From assembly GCA_036402115.1 (NCBI GenBank), contig DASWTM010000297.1, positions 1-64,000 on the forward strand: DNA of 64,000 bases. Direction: 5' to 3'. This document shows, piece after piece, positions 45,305 through 53,709 of the stretch; the first letter of the stretch is position 1, and the number at the start of each line of letters is the position of its first letter. The notes below the pieces were generated by a model. The model was not told the DNA's origin. It saw nothing but the letters and a program-made list of their open reading frames with translations, and ran no database searches. Both the position numbers and the translations under genes were made by a program. Source of the DNA: Chryseosolibacter sp036402115. Its GTDB lineage: Bacteria > Bacteroidota > Bacteroidia > Cytophagales > Cyclobacteriaceae.

Positions 45305-47947
45305 ATGATTATACCAGCGTCAACCTATCGAGTTCAGTTACATAAAGAATTTAACTTCGGACATCTTGAGGAAATTCTCGACTATATTCATGATCTCGGG
45401 ATAACAACCATTTATGCAGCACCGATCCTCAGAGCAACACCGGGCAGCATGCATGGTTATGACACAACTGATCCGCACGTTATTAATCCCGAGATTGGTA
45501 CGCTCGATGAATTCCGTGCGCTTATAAAAAAAGTGCAGGAGAAGAAAATGTCGTGGGTGCAGGATATTGTGCCAAATCACATGGCCTTTCATACGGATAA
45601 CTATCGGCTCATGGATGTGCTTGAGCGTGGCCAACACTCGTCATACGCCAAGTATTTTGATATCCTCTGGGATCACCATTCTGAAAAACTCAAGGGCAAA
45701 GTTCAGGTACCCTTTTTAGGCAAGACGCTTGAGGAGTGTATCATCGGCAAGGAGATTAAACTTGGCCTGACCGAAAATGGAATTACCGTTGATTACTTTC
45801 AAACATCGTATCCACTGTCGGTAACGGCATATGAGCGGATTGAGCCATCGTTGAAGCCACCCTCATATCAGAACGATTTAAAAAGCTGGCAGCAAACAAA
45901 ACGCGATTGGCTTCAAAAGCTTCAAAGCGATAATGGACTGCTTACCAAGGTTCTGCAGGGGATTGACCGCGTCAATGAAAGTTCTGAGCGGCTGAAGGAG
46001 ATTCTGAATAACCAATTCTATGTTCTCTGCTTTTGGAAGGAATCTGAGATGGAGATGGGCTATCGGAGGTTCTTTACCGTAAATGAGTTGATTTGTCTTC
46101 GCATGGAAGACCAGGAAGTATTTGACGAGTATCATACGTTTCTGTATCAATTGTATAAAGAGGGGCTGATCCAGGGCGTTCGTGTCGATCACATTGATGG
46201 GCTGCGCGATCCTGCCACTTACCTGCAGCGTCTCAGAACTTTGTTTGGAAAAGATTGCTACATCATCGCGGAAAAAATTCTTGAGTCGAAAGAACAGATT
46301 CCATCAAGCTGGCCACTCGAGGGAACCAGCGGATATGAATTTCTTTCATTCGCGAGTCAGTTGATGACAAACCGAAATGGTGCAAAGAAGCTCGTGTCAT
46401 TTTACAAAGACCTCGTTCCGGATCTTCCTCCGTACAAGGAGCTTGTGCGAAAGAACAAGCAGATGATCCTCGAAAAATACATGCAGGGTGAGTGGGATAA
46501 TCTTGTTCGGTTGTTTATGGCGCTGAACCTGGAGGGTAAATTTACGGAATCAGAAGTTCGTGAAGCGTTGGCTGCCTTCATGGTAGCGCTGCCGGTATAC
46601 CGGATTTATCCGGAATCCATTCCTGTCAAAGATGAGGAACTTAAAGTCTTGAAAGAAGCGTTCGAGAAAGCGGTGAAGGTCAACGCGGGGCTCGGCAACG
46701 AGTTGGGCTATTTGCAATCTTTGTTTACGAACGTGGAGTCGGGTGTAGATTCGAACAACGTTCTCGTCTTTCTTCAAAGACTGATGCAGTTTACTGGTCC
46801 GCTCACCGCGAAAGGAGTGGAGGACACAACGTTTTATGTCTACAACGCATTGATCTCGCACGATGAGGTGGGGGATGCTCCTTCATCACTCGGTATCAGT
46901 ATCAGTGAGTTTCATCGTAAGATGCAGCAGCGACAGGCATCGACACCACACTCACTCAACGCTACAGCTACACACGATACAAAACGTGGTGAAGATTCCA
47001 GGCTTCGGTTGAACGCATTATGTGATTTTCCTGACGAGTGGATTGCCCTTGTGAAGCAATGGATGACTGTAAACCAGAAATTTAAGCGCAGAACTTCAAA
47101 GGGTACGCTGGCGCCTACGGTGAACGATGAGTATTATATCTATCAGGCAATCTTCGGGGGTTTTCCCGCAGACTTTCAGGTGACGCACGAGTTTCGGGAA
47201 CGCGTTCAGACCTACTACGTAAAAGTTTTGCGTGAGGCGAAAGTAAACAGCGACTGGGCAGCACCGAACGAGGAGTATGAACAATCGTGTCTCGATTTCA
47301 TTCGACAGATACTAGCTCCGGAAAGTGAATTTGTAAAAGCGTTGATCCCATTCCTCACAGAGGTTGTAAAGCTTTCGAACCGATATTCATTGGTTCAATC
47401 GCTTATCAAAATCACATCACCGGGAATTCCTGACACCTATCAGGGAGCGGGTCTGTGGGACTTAAGCTTCGTAGATCCGGATAACAGGCGCCCAGTAGAC
47501 TATACGTTGCGTGAGGCGTATCTTGACGAGATCAGTACAAAAGAATCAGAGAGTAATTCCGTTCTATTTTCCTATCTAGAAGACCATCGGTTGGAAGGTG
47601 TGGAGAAGCTATTTGTCACCGCTAAGGCATTGAATTTCCGCAAACAGAACGCCACTGTCTTTTCCGAAGGAGAGTACCTGCCGTTGCAAATGACAGGCAA
47701 GGACATGGTCACCGTTAGTTATGCACGCAAGCATAAAGAGAAATGGGCAATATTGGTGATGCCGTTACGTGCCAAAAACCAATCCGCCACGGAAGACCTC
47801 GACAGCAATGACGAAGTAGTTCTACCGGAGGGCGCGCCTTCGGTTTGGAAGAATGTCTTTACAGGCGAAGTGTATAATAGTGAAAATCGCATCTCCGTAG
47901 GAGACTGCTGCAAGAGCTTCCCGGTAGCGCTAATGACAAACGTTTAG
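45305..47947 (+). CDS. treY: Malto-oligosyltrehalose synthase
   Basis: 880 residues from ATG 45305 (MIIPASTYRVQLHKEFNFGH), the standard TreY start, five bases after the treZ stop. GH13_26 motifs: DIVPNHMAF (region I), nucleophile Asp295 in GVRVDHIDGLRDP, Glu323 in YIIAEKILES, and TATHDTKRGED near 560. It turns the reducing-end bond of maltodextrins into an alpha,alpha-1,1 bond. Together with TreZ it makes trehalose from glycogen fragments produced by GlgX and MalQ. An intrinsic terminator follows at 48063-48099. Confidence 0.96.
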   Translation: MIIPASTYRVQLHKEFNFGHLEEILDYIHDLGITTIYAAPILRATPGSMHGYDTTDPHVINPEIGTLDEFRALIKKVQEKKMSWVQDIVPNHMAFHTDNYRLMDVLERGQHSSYAKYFDILWDHHSEKLKGKVQVPFLGKTLEECIIGKEIKLGLTENGITVDYFQTSYPLSVTAYERIEPSLKPPSYQNDLKSWQQTKRDWLQKLQSDNGLLTKVLQGIDRVNESSERLKEILNNQFYVLCFWKESEMEMGYRRFFTVNELICLRMEDQEVFDEYHTFLYQLYKEGLIQGVRVDHIDGLRDPATYLQRLRTLFGKDCYIIAEKILESKEQIPSSWPLEGTSGYEFLSFASQLMTNRNGAKKLVSFYKDLVPDLPPYKELVRKNKQMILEKYMQGEWDNLVRLFMALNLEGKFTESEVREALAAFMVALPVYRIYPESIPVKDEELKVLKEAFEKAVKVNAGLGNELGYLQSLFTNVESGVDSNNVLVFLQRLMQFTGPLTAKGVEDTTFYVYNALISHDEVGDAPSSLGISISEFHRKMQQRQASTPHSLNATATHDTKRGEDSRLRLNALCDFPDEWIALVKQWMTVNQKFKRRTSKGTLAPTVNDEYYIYQAIFGGFPADFQVTHEFRERVQTYYVKVLREAKVNSDWAAPNEEYEQSCLDFIRQILAPESEFVKALIPFLTEVVKLSNRYSLVQSLIKITSPGIPDTYQGAGLWDLSFVDPDNRRPVDYTLREAYLDEISTKESESNSVLFSYLEDHRLEGVEKLFVTAKALNFRKQNATVFSEGEYLPLQMTGKDMVTVSYARKHKEKWAILVMPLRAKNQSATEDLDSNDEVVLPEGAPSVWKNVFTGEVYNSENRISVGDCCKSFPVALMTNV

Positions 47948-48062
47948 AGTCCTCACTGGTGAAACAGGAAATATTAAGAGAATTACAATGTGAAATTAAA
48001 TTTCGCCTGGGTGTAACTATGATTCCCGAGGGGAGTATTACTGGCATCAAGGGTTTAGGACG

Positions 48063-48099
48063 GAGATGATCATTCTGTACAGGGGTGGTCATCTCTTTT
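48063..48099 (+). terminator. Intrinsic terminator downstream of treY
   Basis: gagatga (48063-48069) pairs with tcatctc (48089-48095), followed by TTTT. It lies 116 bp after the treY stop and just before a heptad hairpin. Confidence 0.65.
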
Positions 48100-48106
48100 A
48101 AATGCC

Positions 48107-48195
48107 ATTTAAGATTTAAGATTTAAAATTTAAGATTTAGGTTTTGATGCTGCCAGAAATCTTAAATCTTAAATCTAAAATCTTAAATTTTAAAT
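48107..48195. repeat. Inverted heptad-array hairpin, word aagattt/aaatctt (third copy)
   Basis: Left arm about 48107-48140 (aagattt, aagattt, aaaattt, aagattt, agg); spacer about 16 bases; right arm about 48156-48195 (aaatctt, aaatctt, aaatcta, aaatctt, aaatttt). It sits 14 bases from the stop of the minus-strand small gene at 48209. Same word as at 5955 and 12032. Confidence 0.85.
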
Positions 48196-48208
48196 ATAGT
48201 TGAATGCG

Positions 48209-48400
48209 CTAGAATCTTGAGAACGCCTTACCCAGCTCCTCATTCGCCACTTTCAATTCACTTGGAGTTGCTTTGAAATAATCATCGCCAACCTTAACAG
48301 TGTACATCGTACCTCTGTATTTGCTCTCTCTTGGTTTACCGTAGATGGTTCCCATTTGTTCCTTATAGATCACGGGATCCCCGTTTTTTATCTTTTCCAT
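48209..48400 (-). CDS. Small conserved-looking protein of 63 residues
   Basis: From ATG 48400: begins MEKIKNGDPVIYKEQMGTIY and ends NEELGKAFSRF. The opening (GDPVIYKEQMGTIYGKPRES) is reminiscent of small SH3/KOW-like beta folds, and YTVKVGDDYFKATPSEL continues it. I do not recognise a named family. An in-frame ATG at 48490 would extend into the neighbouring heptad array and is rejected. It is flanked on both sides by heptad arrays. Confidence 0.65.
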   Translation of the reverse strand: MEKIKNGDPVIYKEQMGTIYGKPRESKYRGTMYTVKVGDDYFKATPSELKVANEELGKAFSRF

Positions 48401-48480
48401 GAAATAAGAGGAGTAAAAAGTATGCCAGCGTGTGGATCTAAATCGGTTGGCTATGCCCAGGGGAGTGCGATGCCTTTTAA

Positions 48481-48616
48481 AAGGCTGCAAGCTACAAGCT
48501 TCAAGCTACAAGCAGTGAGCGCAAATGAAATAGTGTATACAGTTACATTAGACATTTTCAAATAGCTTTCCTGAGCACTCCGGACTTGCAGCTTGAAGCT
48601 TGAAGCTTGCAGCCTG
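48481..48616. repeat. Inverted heptad-array element, word gctacaa/agcttga
   Basis: Left arm 48482-48512 (gctgcaa, gctacaa, gcttcaa, gctacaa, gca); spacer about 70 bases; right arm 48583-48616 (agcttga, agcttga, agcttgc, agcctgt). The arms are reverse complements in register. It is located between divergent genes rather than after a stop codon. Confidence 0.8.
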
Positions 48617-48636
48617 TAACCATCGTAAGCCTCACG

Positions 48637-48702
48637 ACTCCCTGAGTCCCTGGCTCCCCGGGCAACCTGGCACCCGGCTCCCGGCTCCCGCCTCCCGGCA
48701 AC
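48637..48702. repeat. GC-rich heptad array (cccggct)
   Basis: cccggct, cccggct, cccgcct, cccggca follow looser ccctggct/ccccgggc words. It lies directly right of the gctacaa element and upstream of the ABC-F promoter. The composition differs sharply from the AT-rich arrays while the period is the same. Confidence 0.65.
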
Positions 48703-48765
48703 CCTAAACGCGTCATAAATACCTTCGGCCTTCGAAATTACCCTCCGCCTTTAGTAAAAAACGCC

Positions 48766-48773
48766 TACCTTTG
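48766..48773 (+). promoter_or_regulatory. Minus-7 element of the ABC-F gene
   Basis: TACCTTTG matches TAnnTTTG exactly and is 19 bases before the TTG start, so the leader would be very short. No good TTG is found 19-21 bases upstream, so the minus-33 part is weak. Confidence 0.5.
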
Positions 48774-48792
48774 CCCCCTTAATTCATACCAC

Positions 48793-50664
48793 TTGAACTA
48801 TCTCTCTGCTGAATTGGTCTCGAAGACCTTTAACGATCGCTGGCTTTTTAAAGACATATCCCTTGGAATCTCACAAGGCGAGAAATTCGCCTTAGTTGGA
48901 AATAATGGTGTAGGCAAGTCAACACTTCTCCGCATTCTGACTGGGGAGCTACAACCAGACAACGGTAAAGTCAGTGTTCGTCAGGGCATTCGTACTGGAT
49001 TCCTCACGCAACAACCGACTGTGGACGACAACGTAACGGTGAAAGACGTACTTTTCTCCGAGTCGAATGAAGTCGCTAAAGTGGTGAAGGAATACGAAGA
49101 TTGCCTCCACCATCCCGACACATCGCCTGAACGCATGCAGGCCGTGCTCGAGCGTATGGAGGAACTGAAAGCATGGGATTATGATGCGAAAGTGCAGGAA
49201 GTGATCGGAAAGCTCGGAGTACCTGATATCGACAAAAAGTTTAGTGAACTATCGGGCGGGCAGAAGAAGCGCATTTTTATGGCGCAGCTGCTGCTGCAGG
49301 AACCTGACCTCATCATTATGGATGAGCCTACCAACCATCTTGACCTGACGGCTATTGAATGGCTGGAAAATTTCCTTTCAGGTCAGAACATCACACTGAT
49401 CATGGTGACGCACGATCGCTACTTCCTCGATAATGTGGCAACGGAAATCATTGAATTGGATCGCGGTCAGCTTTTCCGCTACAAAGGCAATTACGCTTAC
49501 TTCCTTGAAAAGAAGAGTGAGCGCGAGGAGATGCTCAAAGTCGAAGTATCGAAAGCACGAAATCTTCTGAAGAAAGAGCTTGAGTGGATGCGCAAGCAAC
49601 CGAAAGCCCGCGGAACAAAAGCTAAATATAGAATTGATGCTTTTTATGAATTGAAAGAAAAAGCGTCACAGGATCTGAAGAAGGAGAAACTTGAACTTGA
49701 CATCAAAGAAGCGCGTCAGGGTGGGAAGATTCTCGAGGTCGAGCATATTTCAAAATCGTATGGCGATCAGAAGATCGTGAACGATTTTTCATACGTCTTC
49801 AAGAAGAACGATCGCATAGGTGTCGTAGGAAAGAATGGTGTGGGCAAGTCGACCTTCCTTGATATGCTCACGCTGAAGTTGAAGCCGGATAGTGGCGAAG
49901 TAATCCCGGGCGTAACGACCAAATTCGGTTATTTCACGCAGGAAGCAATCAGCCTCAACCCAAACAATCGCCTGATCGAAGAAGTGAAATCCATTGCGGA
50001 ATTCATTACGCTTTCCGATGGATCACAGGTTTCGGCATCTAAGTTTCTAGATACGTTTCTTTTTCCTCCGGAGAAACAATACAACTATGTGAGTAAGCTG
50101 AGTGGGGGAGAGAAAAAGCGTCTTCAACTCCTGAAGTTGCTCGTGACAAATCCAAACTTCCTTATTTTGGATGAACCAACGAATGACTTCGATATTGACA
50201 CGCTGAACGTTCTTGAGGATTTCCTCGAGAAATTTTCAGGCTGCCTCGTGCTCGTGTCGCACGATCGATATTTCATGGATCACCTGGTGGATCAGCTTTT
50301 TGTATTTGAAGGCGATGGACACATCCGTCAGTTCAACGGAAACTACACAGACTACCGTGATTGGATCGAAGAGGAAGAGGCGATGAAGACATCTAAGTCT
50401 GCACCAAAGCCACAGCCGAAAGTGGAAGCTGCACCCGTCACGGAGAAACGCAAAGCATCGTTTAAGGAAAAACAGGAATACGACAAGCTTCAAAAGGAAA
50501 TTGAAACGCTCGAAGCAAGGAAAGAAGAGATCGCCCAGTTGCTCAATGGCGGCACCACCGATCATCAGCAACTTCAAAAATGGTCAGCTGAAATTCAGAA
50601 GATCAATGACGAGGTTGAAGCGAAAACGCTGAGATGGATGGAACTTGCTGAGATTGTCGAGTGA
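48793..50664 (+). CDS. ABC-F family ATP-binding protein (Uup-like)
   Basis: 623 residues with two ABC domains and no membrane part. Walker A: GNNGVGKSTLL and GKNGVGKSTFL; signatures LSGGQKKR and LSGGEKKR; Walker B: LIIMDEPTNHLD and FLILDEPTNDFD. A charged linker lies between the domains (about 235-310), and a C-terminal coiled coil (about 555-623; KEKQEYDKLQKEIETLEAR) suggests the Uup subgroup. ABC-F proteins act at the ribosome. Translation starts at TTG 48793: no in-frame ATG lies upstream and the ABC domain begins about 6 residues later. Confidence 0.93.
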   Translation: MNYLSAELVSKTFNDRWLFKDISLGISQGEKFALVGNNGVGKSTLLRILTGELQPDNGKVSVRQGIRTGFLTQQPTVDDNVTVKDVLFSESNEVAKVVKEYEDCLHHPDTSPERMQAVLERMEELKAWDYDAKVQEVIGKLGVPDIDKKFSELSGGQKKRIFMAQLLLQEPDLIIMDEPTNHLDLTAIEWLENFLSGQNITLIMVTHDRYFLDNVATEIIELDRGQLFRYKGNYAYFLEKKSEREEMLKVEVSKARNLLKKELEWMRKQPKARGTKAKYRIDAFYELKEKASQDLKKEKLELDIKEARQGGKILEVEHISKSYGDQKIVNDFSYVFKKNDRIGVVGKNGVGKSTFLDMLTLKLKPDSGEVIPGVTTKFGYFTQEAISLNPNNRLIEEVKSIAEFITLSDGSQVSASKFLDTFLFPPEKQYNYVSKLSGGEKKRLQLLKLLVTNPNFLILDEPTNDFDIDTLNVLEDFLEKFSGCLVLVSHDRYFMDHLVDQLFVFEGDGHIRQFNGNYTDYRDWIEEEEAMKTSKSAPKPQPKVEAAPVTEKRKASFKEKQEYDKLQKEIETLEARKEEIAQLLNGGTTDHQQLQKWSAEIQKINDEVEAKTLRWMELAEIVE

Positions 50665-50705
50665 GAGTCTTTCTTAGACCGTATCGAATTCTCCAACGAT
50701 TAAAA

Positions 50706-50783
50706 TGTCCACGGTCCACGGTCCATAGTCCACAGCTGTGTCTGAATTCCACTGTGGTCTGTCGACTGTCGACCGTGGACTCT
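50706..50783. repeat. Inverted heptad-array hairpin, word gtccacg (first of two)
   Basis: Left arm 50706-50735 (gtccacg, gtccacg, gtccata, gtccaca); spacer about 16 bases; right arm 50751-50783 (tctgtcg, actgtcg, accgtgg, actctgt in register). It is 41 bases after the ABC-F stop in a 424-bp gene-free gap. Confidence 0.85.
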
Positions 50784-50820
50784 GTCACCTCCTAACGGTT
50801 GACTTTCAAGACGTACTAAT

Positions 50821-50896
50821 GTCCACCGTCCACGGTCCATAGTCCACGGATCTGGCCTGATTCTTCTGTGGTCTGCCGACTGTCGACCGCGGACTC
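50821..50896. repeat. Inverted heptad-array hairpin, word gtccacg (second of two)
   Basis: A diverged second copy of the preceding element: left arm 50821-50849 (gtccacc, gtccacg, gtccata, gtccacg), right arm about 50866-50896 (gtggtct, gccgact, gtcgacc, gcggact). The rest of the gap to 51088 is AT-rich and holds the promoter of the GMC gene. Confidence 0.83.
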
Positions 50897-51088
50897 TCCC
50901 TACCGAACTCTGACAACCCGCGAGTTCTATGTTTAATCTTTGACACGCGGATACCATACGTGTTGTCTATGCGTTAATCACCCTGAAATCAAGTTTCACC
51001 AATCCAAACATGTTTTTTATCCTTTGATATCAAATCATGCGAAATAATTCATGCAAACGTTTAAATTTAAGCAAACATTATTCTGAAC

Positions 51089-52792
51089 ATGTACCTTAAC
51101 CAAGACGCACAAAAGAAAAACACCTTCGATGCAATTGTAGTAGGAACAGGCATTAGTGGAGGATGGGCTGCAAAAGAACTCACGGAAAAAGGATTAAAAA
51201 CATTAGTATTGGAGCGCGGCAGGATGGTAAAACACCCCGAGTATCCAACCGCAACGAAAGATCCGTGGGACCTCGAATTTGCCGATCGCCCGACTCGCGA
51301 AGATCTTGAAAAACAAGGAGTTCAAAACAGAACAGGATATACAGTCCGTCAGTCAACCAAACACTGGTTCGTCAACGATCTCGAAAATCCATACCTCGAA
51401 ACAAAGCGTTTCGACTGGATGCGCGGCTATCACGTAGGCGGACGTTCCATCATGTGGGGACGCCAAAGCTATCGCTGGAGTCCGATGGATTTTGAAGCCA
51501 ACGCGAAAGATGGAATCGCAGTTGACTGGCCGATCCGGTACAACGACCTCGCTCCCTGGTATGATTACGTTGAACAATTTATCGGTGTCAGCGGAAATCT
51601 CGATAACCTCGACCAGCTTCCAAACGGCAAGTTTCTTCCTGCAATGGAATTGAATTGCGTGGAGAAGCACTTTAAGAGCGAAGTAGAGAAGAAAATGAGT
51701 CGCTACATCACCATTGGTCGTGTGGCGCACGCTACGGCACCGCTTCCTCACAGCCCCCAGCGCGGAACTTGTCAATACAGAAACCTTTGCAGCAGAGGAT
51801 GTCCTTACGGTGGATACTTCAGCAGTGTGTCATCGACATTGCCAGCAGCCGAGAAAACCGGAAACATGACCCTGAGACCGAACTCCATTGTATATGAGCT
51901 CATTTACGATGAAAAACTTGGTAAGGCTACCGGAGTTAAGGTGCTTGATGCCGAGACTAACGAGCAGGTGGAATACTTTGCGAAAGTGATCTTCTTGTGC
52001 GCATCTACGTTCGGCTCGACTTTCATCATGCTGAACTCAATTTCCAATCGTTTCCCGAATGGATTCGGAAATGACAGTGGAGAACTCGGTCATAATATTA
52101 TGGACCATCAGCTCGCTGCTGGAGCTAATGCTACTGTTGACGGTTTTGAAGACCAATATTATTCTGGTCGCAGAGCCAATGGCATGTATATCCCACGTTA
52201 CAGAAACATCGGAAAGGATAAGCGCGATTACATTCGCGGATTTGGATACCAGGGTGGAGCAAGCCGCCAGGGCTGGACAAGCCTTGTGCGCGAACTAAGT
52301 ATCGGTGCACCGCTCAAGGAAGCTGTTGGAAAACCAGGTGAGTGGACAATCGGTATCCAGGGCTTCGGAGAAATTCTGCCTTACCACGACAACAAAGTAA
52401 CGATCGACAAGAGTAAAAAAGATAAGTACGGCCTTCCTGTGTTGAACTTTGATGCAGGCTTCAAGGAAAATGAATTGAAGATGCGTAAAGACATGGCTAA
52501 CGATGCAGCGGAAATGCTCTCGGCAGCTGGCTTCAAGAATGTCGCGACTTACGATAGAGAAACCGGTATAGGTCTCGGTATTCACGAGATGGGAACAGCC
52601 CGTATGGGTAAAGATCCGAAAACGTCTGTCCTCAACAAGTGGAATCAGGTTCACGCCTGTAAGAACGTATTCGTAACCGATGGCTCTGCAATGACTTCAG
52701 CAGCCTGCCAGAACCCATCGCTCACGTACATGGCACTGACTGCCCGTGCAGTAGATTACGCGGTGAAAGAATTGAATAGACAAAATCTTTAA
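51089..52792 (+). CDS. GMC-family FAD dehydrogenase with likely 3Fe-4S site
   Basis: 567 residues, resembling the large subunit of gluconate/glucose FAD dehydrogenases. FAD motif FDAIVVGTGISGGWAAKEL (residues 13-31); catalytic region GIHEMGTARMG and CQNPSLTYMAL near the C-terminus. A C-x5-C-x3-C pattern (Cys228, Cys234, Cys238; GTCQYRNLCSRGCPYGG) has the same spacing as the 3Fe-4S ligands of FAD-glucose dehydrogenase. No signal peptide of its own: it probably rides the Tat pathway with the small subunit encoded 52 bp downstream. It oxidises an alcohol or sugar; substrate not known. Confidence 0.9.
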   Translation: MYLNQDAQKKNTFDAIVVGTGISGGWAAKELTEKGLKTLVLERGRMVKHPEYPTATKDPWDLEFADRPTREDLEKQGVQNRTGYTVRQSTKHWFVNDLENPYLETKRFDWMRGYHVGGRSIMWGRQSYRWSPMDFEANAKDGIAVDWPIRYNDLAPWYDYVEQFIGVSGNLDNLDQLPNGKFLPAMELNCVEKHFKSEVEKKMSRYITIGRVAHATAPLPHSPQRGTCQYRNLCSRGCPYGGYFSSVSSTLPAAEKTGNMTLRPNSIVYELIYDEKLGKATGVKVLDAETNEQVEYFAKVIFLCASTFGSTFIMLNSISNRFPNGFGNDSGELGHNIMDHQLAAGANATVDGFEDQYYSGRRANGMYIPRYRNIGKDKRDYIRGFGYQGGASRQGWTSLVRELSIGAPLKEAVGKPGEWTIGIQGFGEILPYHDNKVTIDKSKKDKYGLPVLNFDAGFKENELKMRKDMANDAAEMLSAAGFKNVATYDRETGIGLGIHEMGTARMGKDPKTSVLNKWNQVHACKNVFVTDGSAMTSAACQNPSLTYMALTARAVDYAVKELNRQNL

Positions 52793-52802
52793 TTCTACGC
52801 GA

Positions 52803-52841
52803 TCAAAAATTTCAAATTTAAATGTCAAATTTCAAATTCAT
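52803..52841. repeat. AT-rich heptad array inside the GMC operon
   Basis: tcaaatt, taaatgt, caaattt, caaattc units fill the gap between the two dehydrogenase subunit genes, directly before the second start codon. There is no inverted arm. Confidence 0.6.
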
Positions 52842-52844
52842 TAT

Positions 52845-53429
52845 ATGAATAGAAGAGAAGCATTAAAACGTACAGCATGGGTGATGGGTGGAGTAGTATC
52901 CGCTCCGGCAATCATGGGTATCTTGAAAGGCTGCAAGGCCGAACCTAAAGTCGATTGGAAGCCGGAATTTCTTTCACAGGAACAAGCTTCCATCGTGAGC
53001 GAAGTGGCAGAGATCATCATCCCGAAGACCGATACACCAGGCGCGAAAGATGTCGGTGTTCCAGGCTTCATTGACAATATTCTGAACGATTGCTATGCGA
53101 AAGAAGATCAGGAGCGTTTCACAACGGGGCTGGCTTCATTTAACGAAGAAGCAAAGAAAGCCTATGGCGATGCCTTCCTTGACCTTGAGCCAGAACAACA
53201 GCAGGAGTACGTGAAGAAAGTTCATGATGAGGCGATTAAAGTCGAGCAAACTACTCAACCTGCTCCAAAACGTCCTTTCATTTTGATGATGAAAGAATTG
53301 ACGATGCTCGGATTTTTCACTTCGGAACCAGGAGCAACTCAGGTACTTCAGTATGATCCCGTGCCAGGCGCATATAAGGGATGTATTCCACTATCAGAAG
53401 CTGGCAACGGCAAAACCTGGGCATCATAA
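52845..53429 (+). CDS. Gluconate 2-dehydrogenase subunit 3 (gamma) family protein, Tat-exported
   Basis: 194 residues. Twin-arginine signal MNRREALKRTAWVMGGVVSA; ILKGCKAEP may also allow lipidation at Cys26 (GILKGC). The mature part (QASIVSEVAEIIIPKTDTPG, then VPGFIDNILNDCY) is the subunit 3 pattern. In characterised enzymes this subunit carries the folded catalytic subunit through the Tat pore. The usual cytochrome c subunit is not in the window. Confidence 0.9.
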   Translation: MNRREALKRTAWVMGGVVSAPAIMGILKGCKAEPKVDWKPEFLSQEQASIVSEVAEIIIPKTDTPGAKDVGVPGFIDNILNDCYAKEDQERFTTGLASFNEEAKKAYGDAFLDLEPEQQQEYVKKVHDEAIKVEQTTQPAPKRPFILMMKELTMLGFFTSEPGATQVLQYDPVPGAYKGCIPLSEAGNGKTWAS

Positions 53430-53480
53430 AAAAACGGAAATGATTTTCGTTTATGGTTGAAAGGTTGTGACCGTTTTTTT
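53428..53480. terminator. A-tract/T-tract two-way terminator
   Basis: Seven A plus cgg (53428-53437) pairs with ccg plus seven T (53471-53480), beginning at the stop codon of the gamma-subunit gene. The convergent gene ends at 53710, so it could serve both strands. Confidence 0.65.
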
Positions 53481-53482
53481 GG

Positions 53483-53506
53483 AATTAGGCATTAGGCATT
53501 AGGAAT
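53483..53506. repeat. Short heptad array (gcattag)
   Basis: aattag, gcattag, gcattag, gaatgc between two terminator hairpins; related to the gtcatta/ggcatta array at 31470. Confidence 0.6.
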
Positions 53507-53546
53507 GCAGTTGCCCTGATCCAACATTTAATTTGATTTCAAAGAG

Positions 53547-53587
53547 CAAAGGCCCTTGGGAAATAGCCATTGGCCTTTGGCTTTTTT
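53547..53587 (+). terminator. Second intrinsic terminator downstream of the dehydrogenase operon
   Basis: caaaggcc (53547-53554) is the exact complement of ggcctttg (53572-53579), and a run of six T follows at 53582-53587. Having its own T-tract after a heptad array suggests either read-through backup or the end of an unannotated short transcript. Confidence 0.75.
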
Positions 53588-53672
53588 GAGGAAGTCGGCA
53601 CAGGCGATTAACGCTATAATAAACCATCAACCTGGAGTTTAATCGAAGATAACACGTGCTTCAACCCCCAAA

Positions 53673-53708
53673 ACATGAGCACATGAGCACCTATCCACCT
53701 GAGCACAC
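53673..53708. repeat. Period-8 array (acatgagc)
   Basis: acatgagc, acatgagc, acctatcc, acctgagc in register, two bases before the stop of the minus-strand gene at 53710. The same word returns at 54712-54778. Confidence 0.65.
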
Positions 53709-53709
53709 T

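Noticed and set aside
48401..48490. Longer form of the 63-residue protein starting at ATG 48490
   Set aside because: The added 30 residues are encoded by the end of the gctacaa heptad element and are unlike the rest of the protein.
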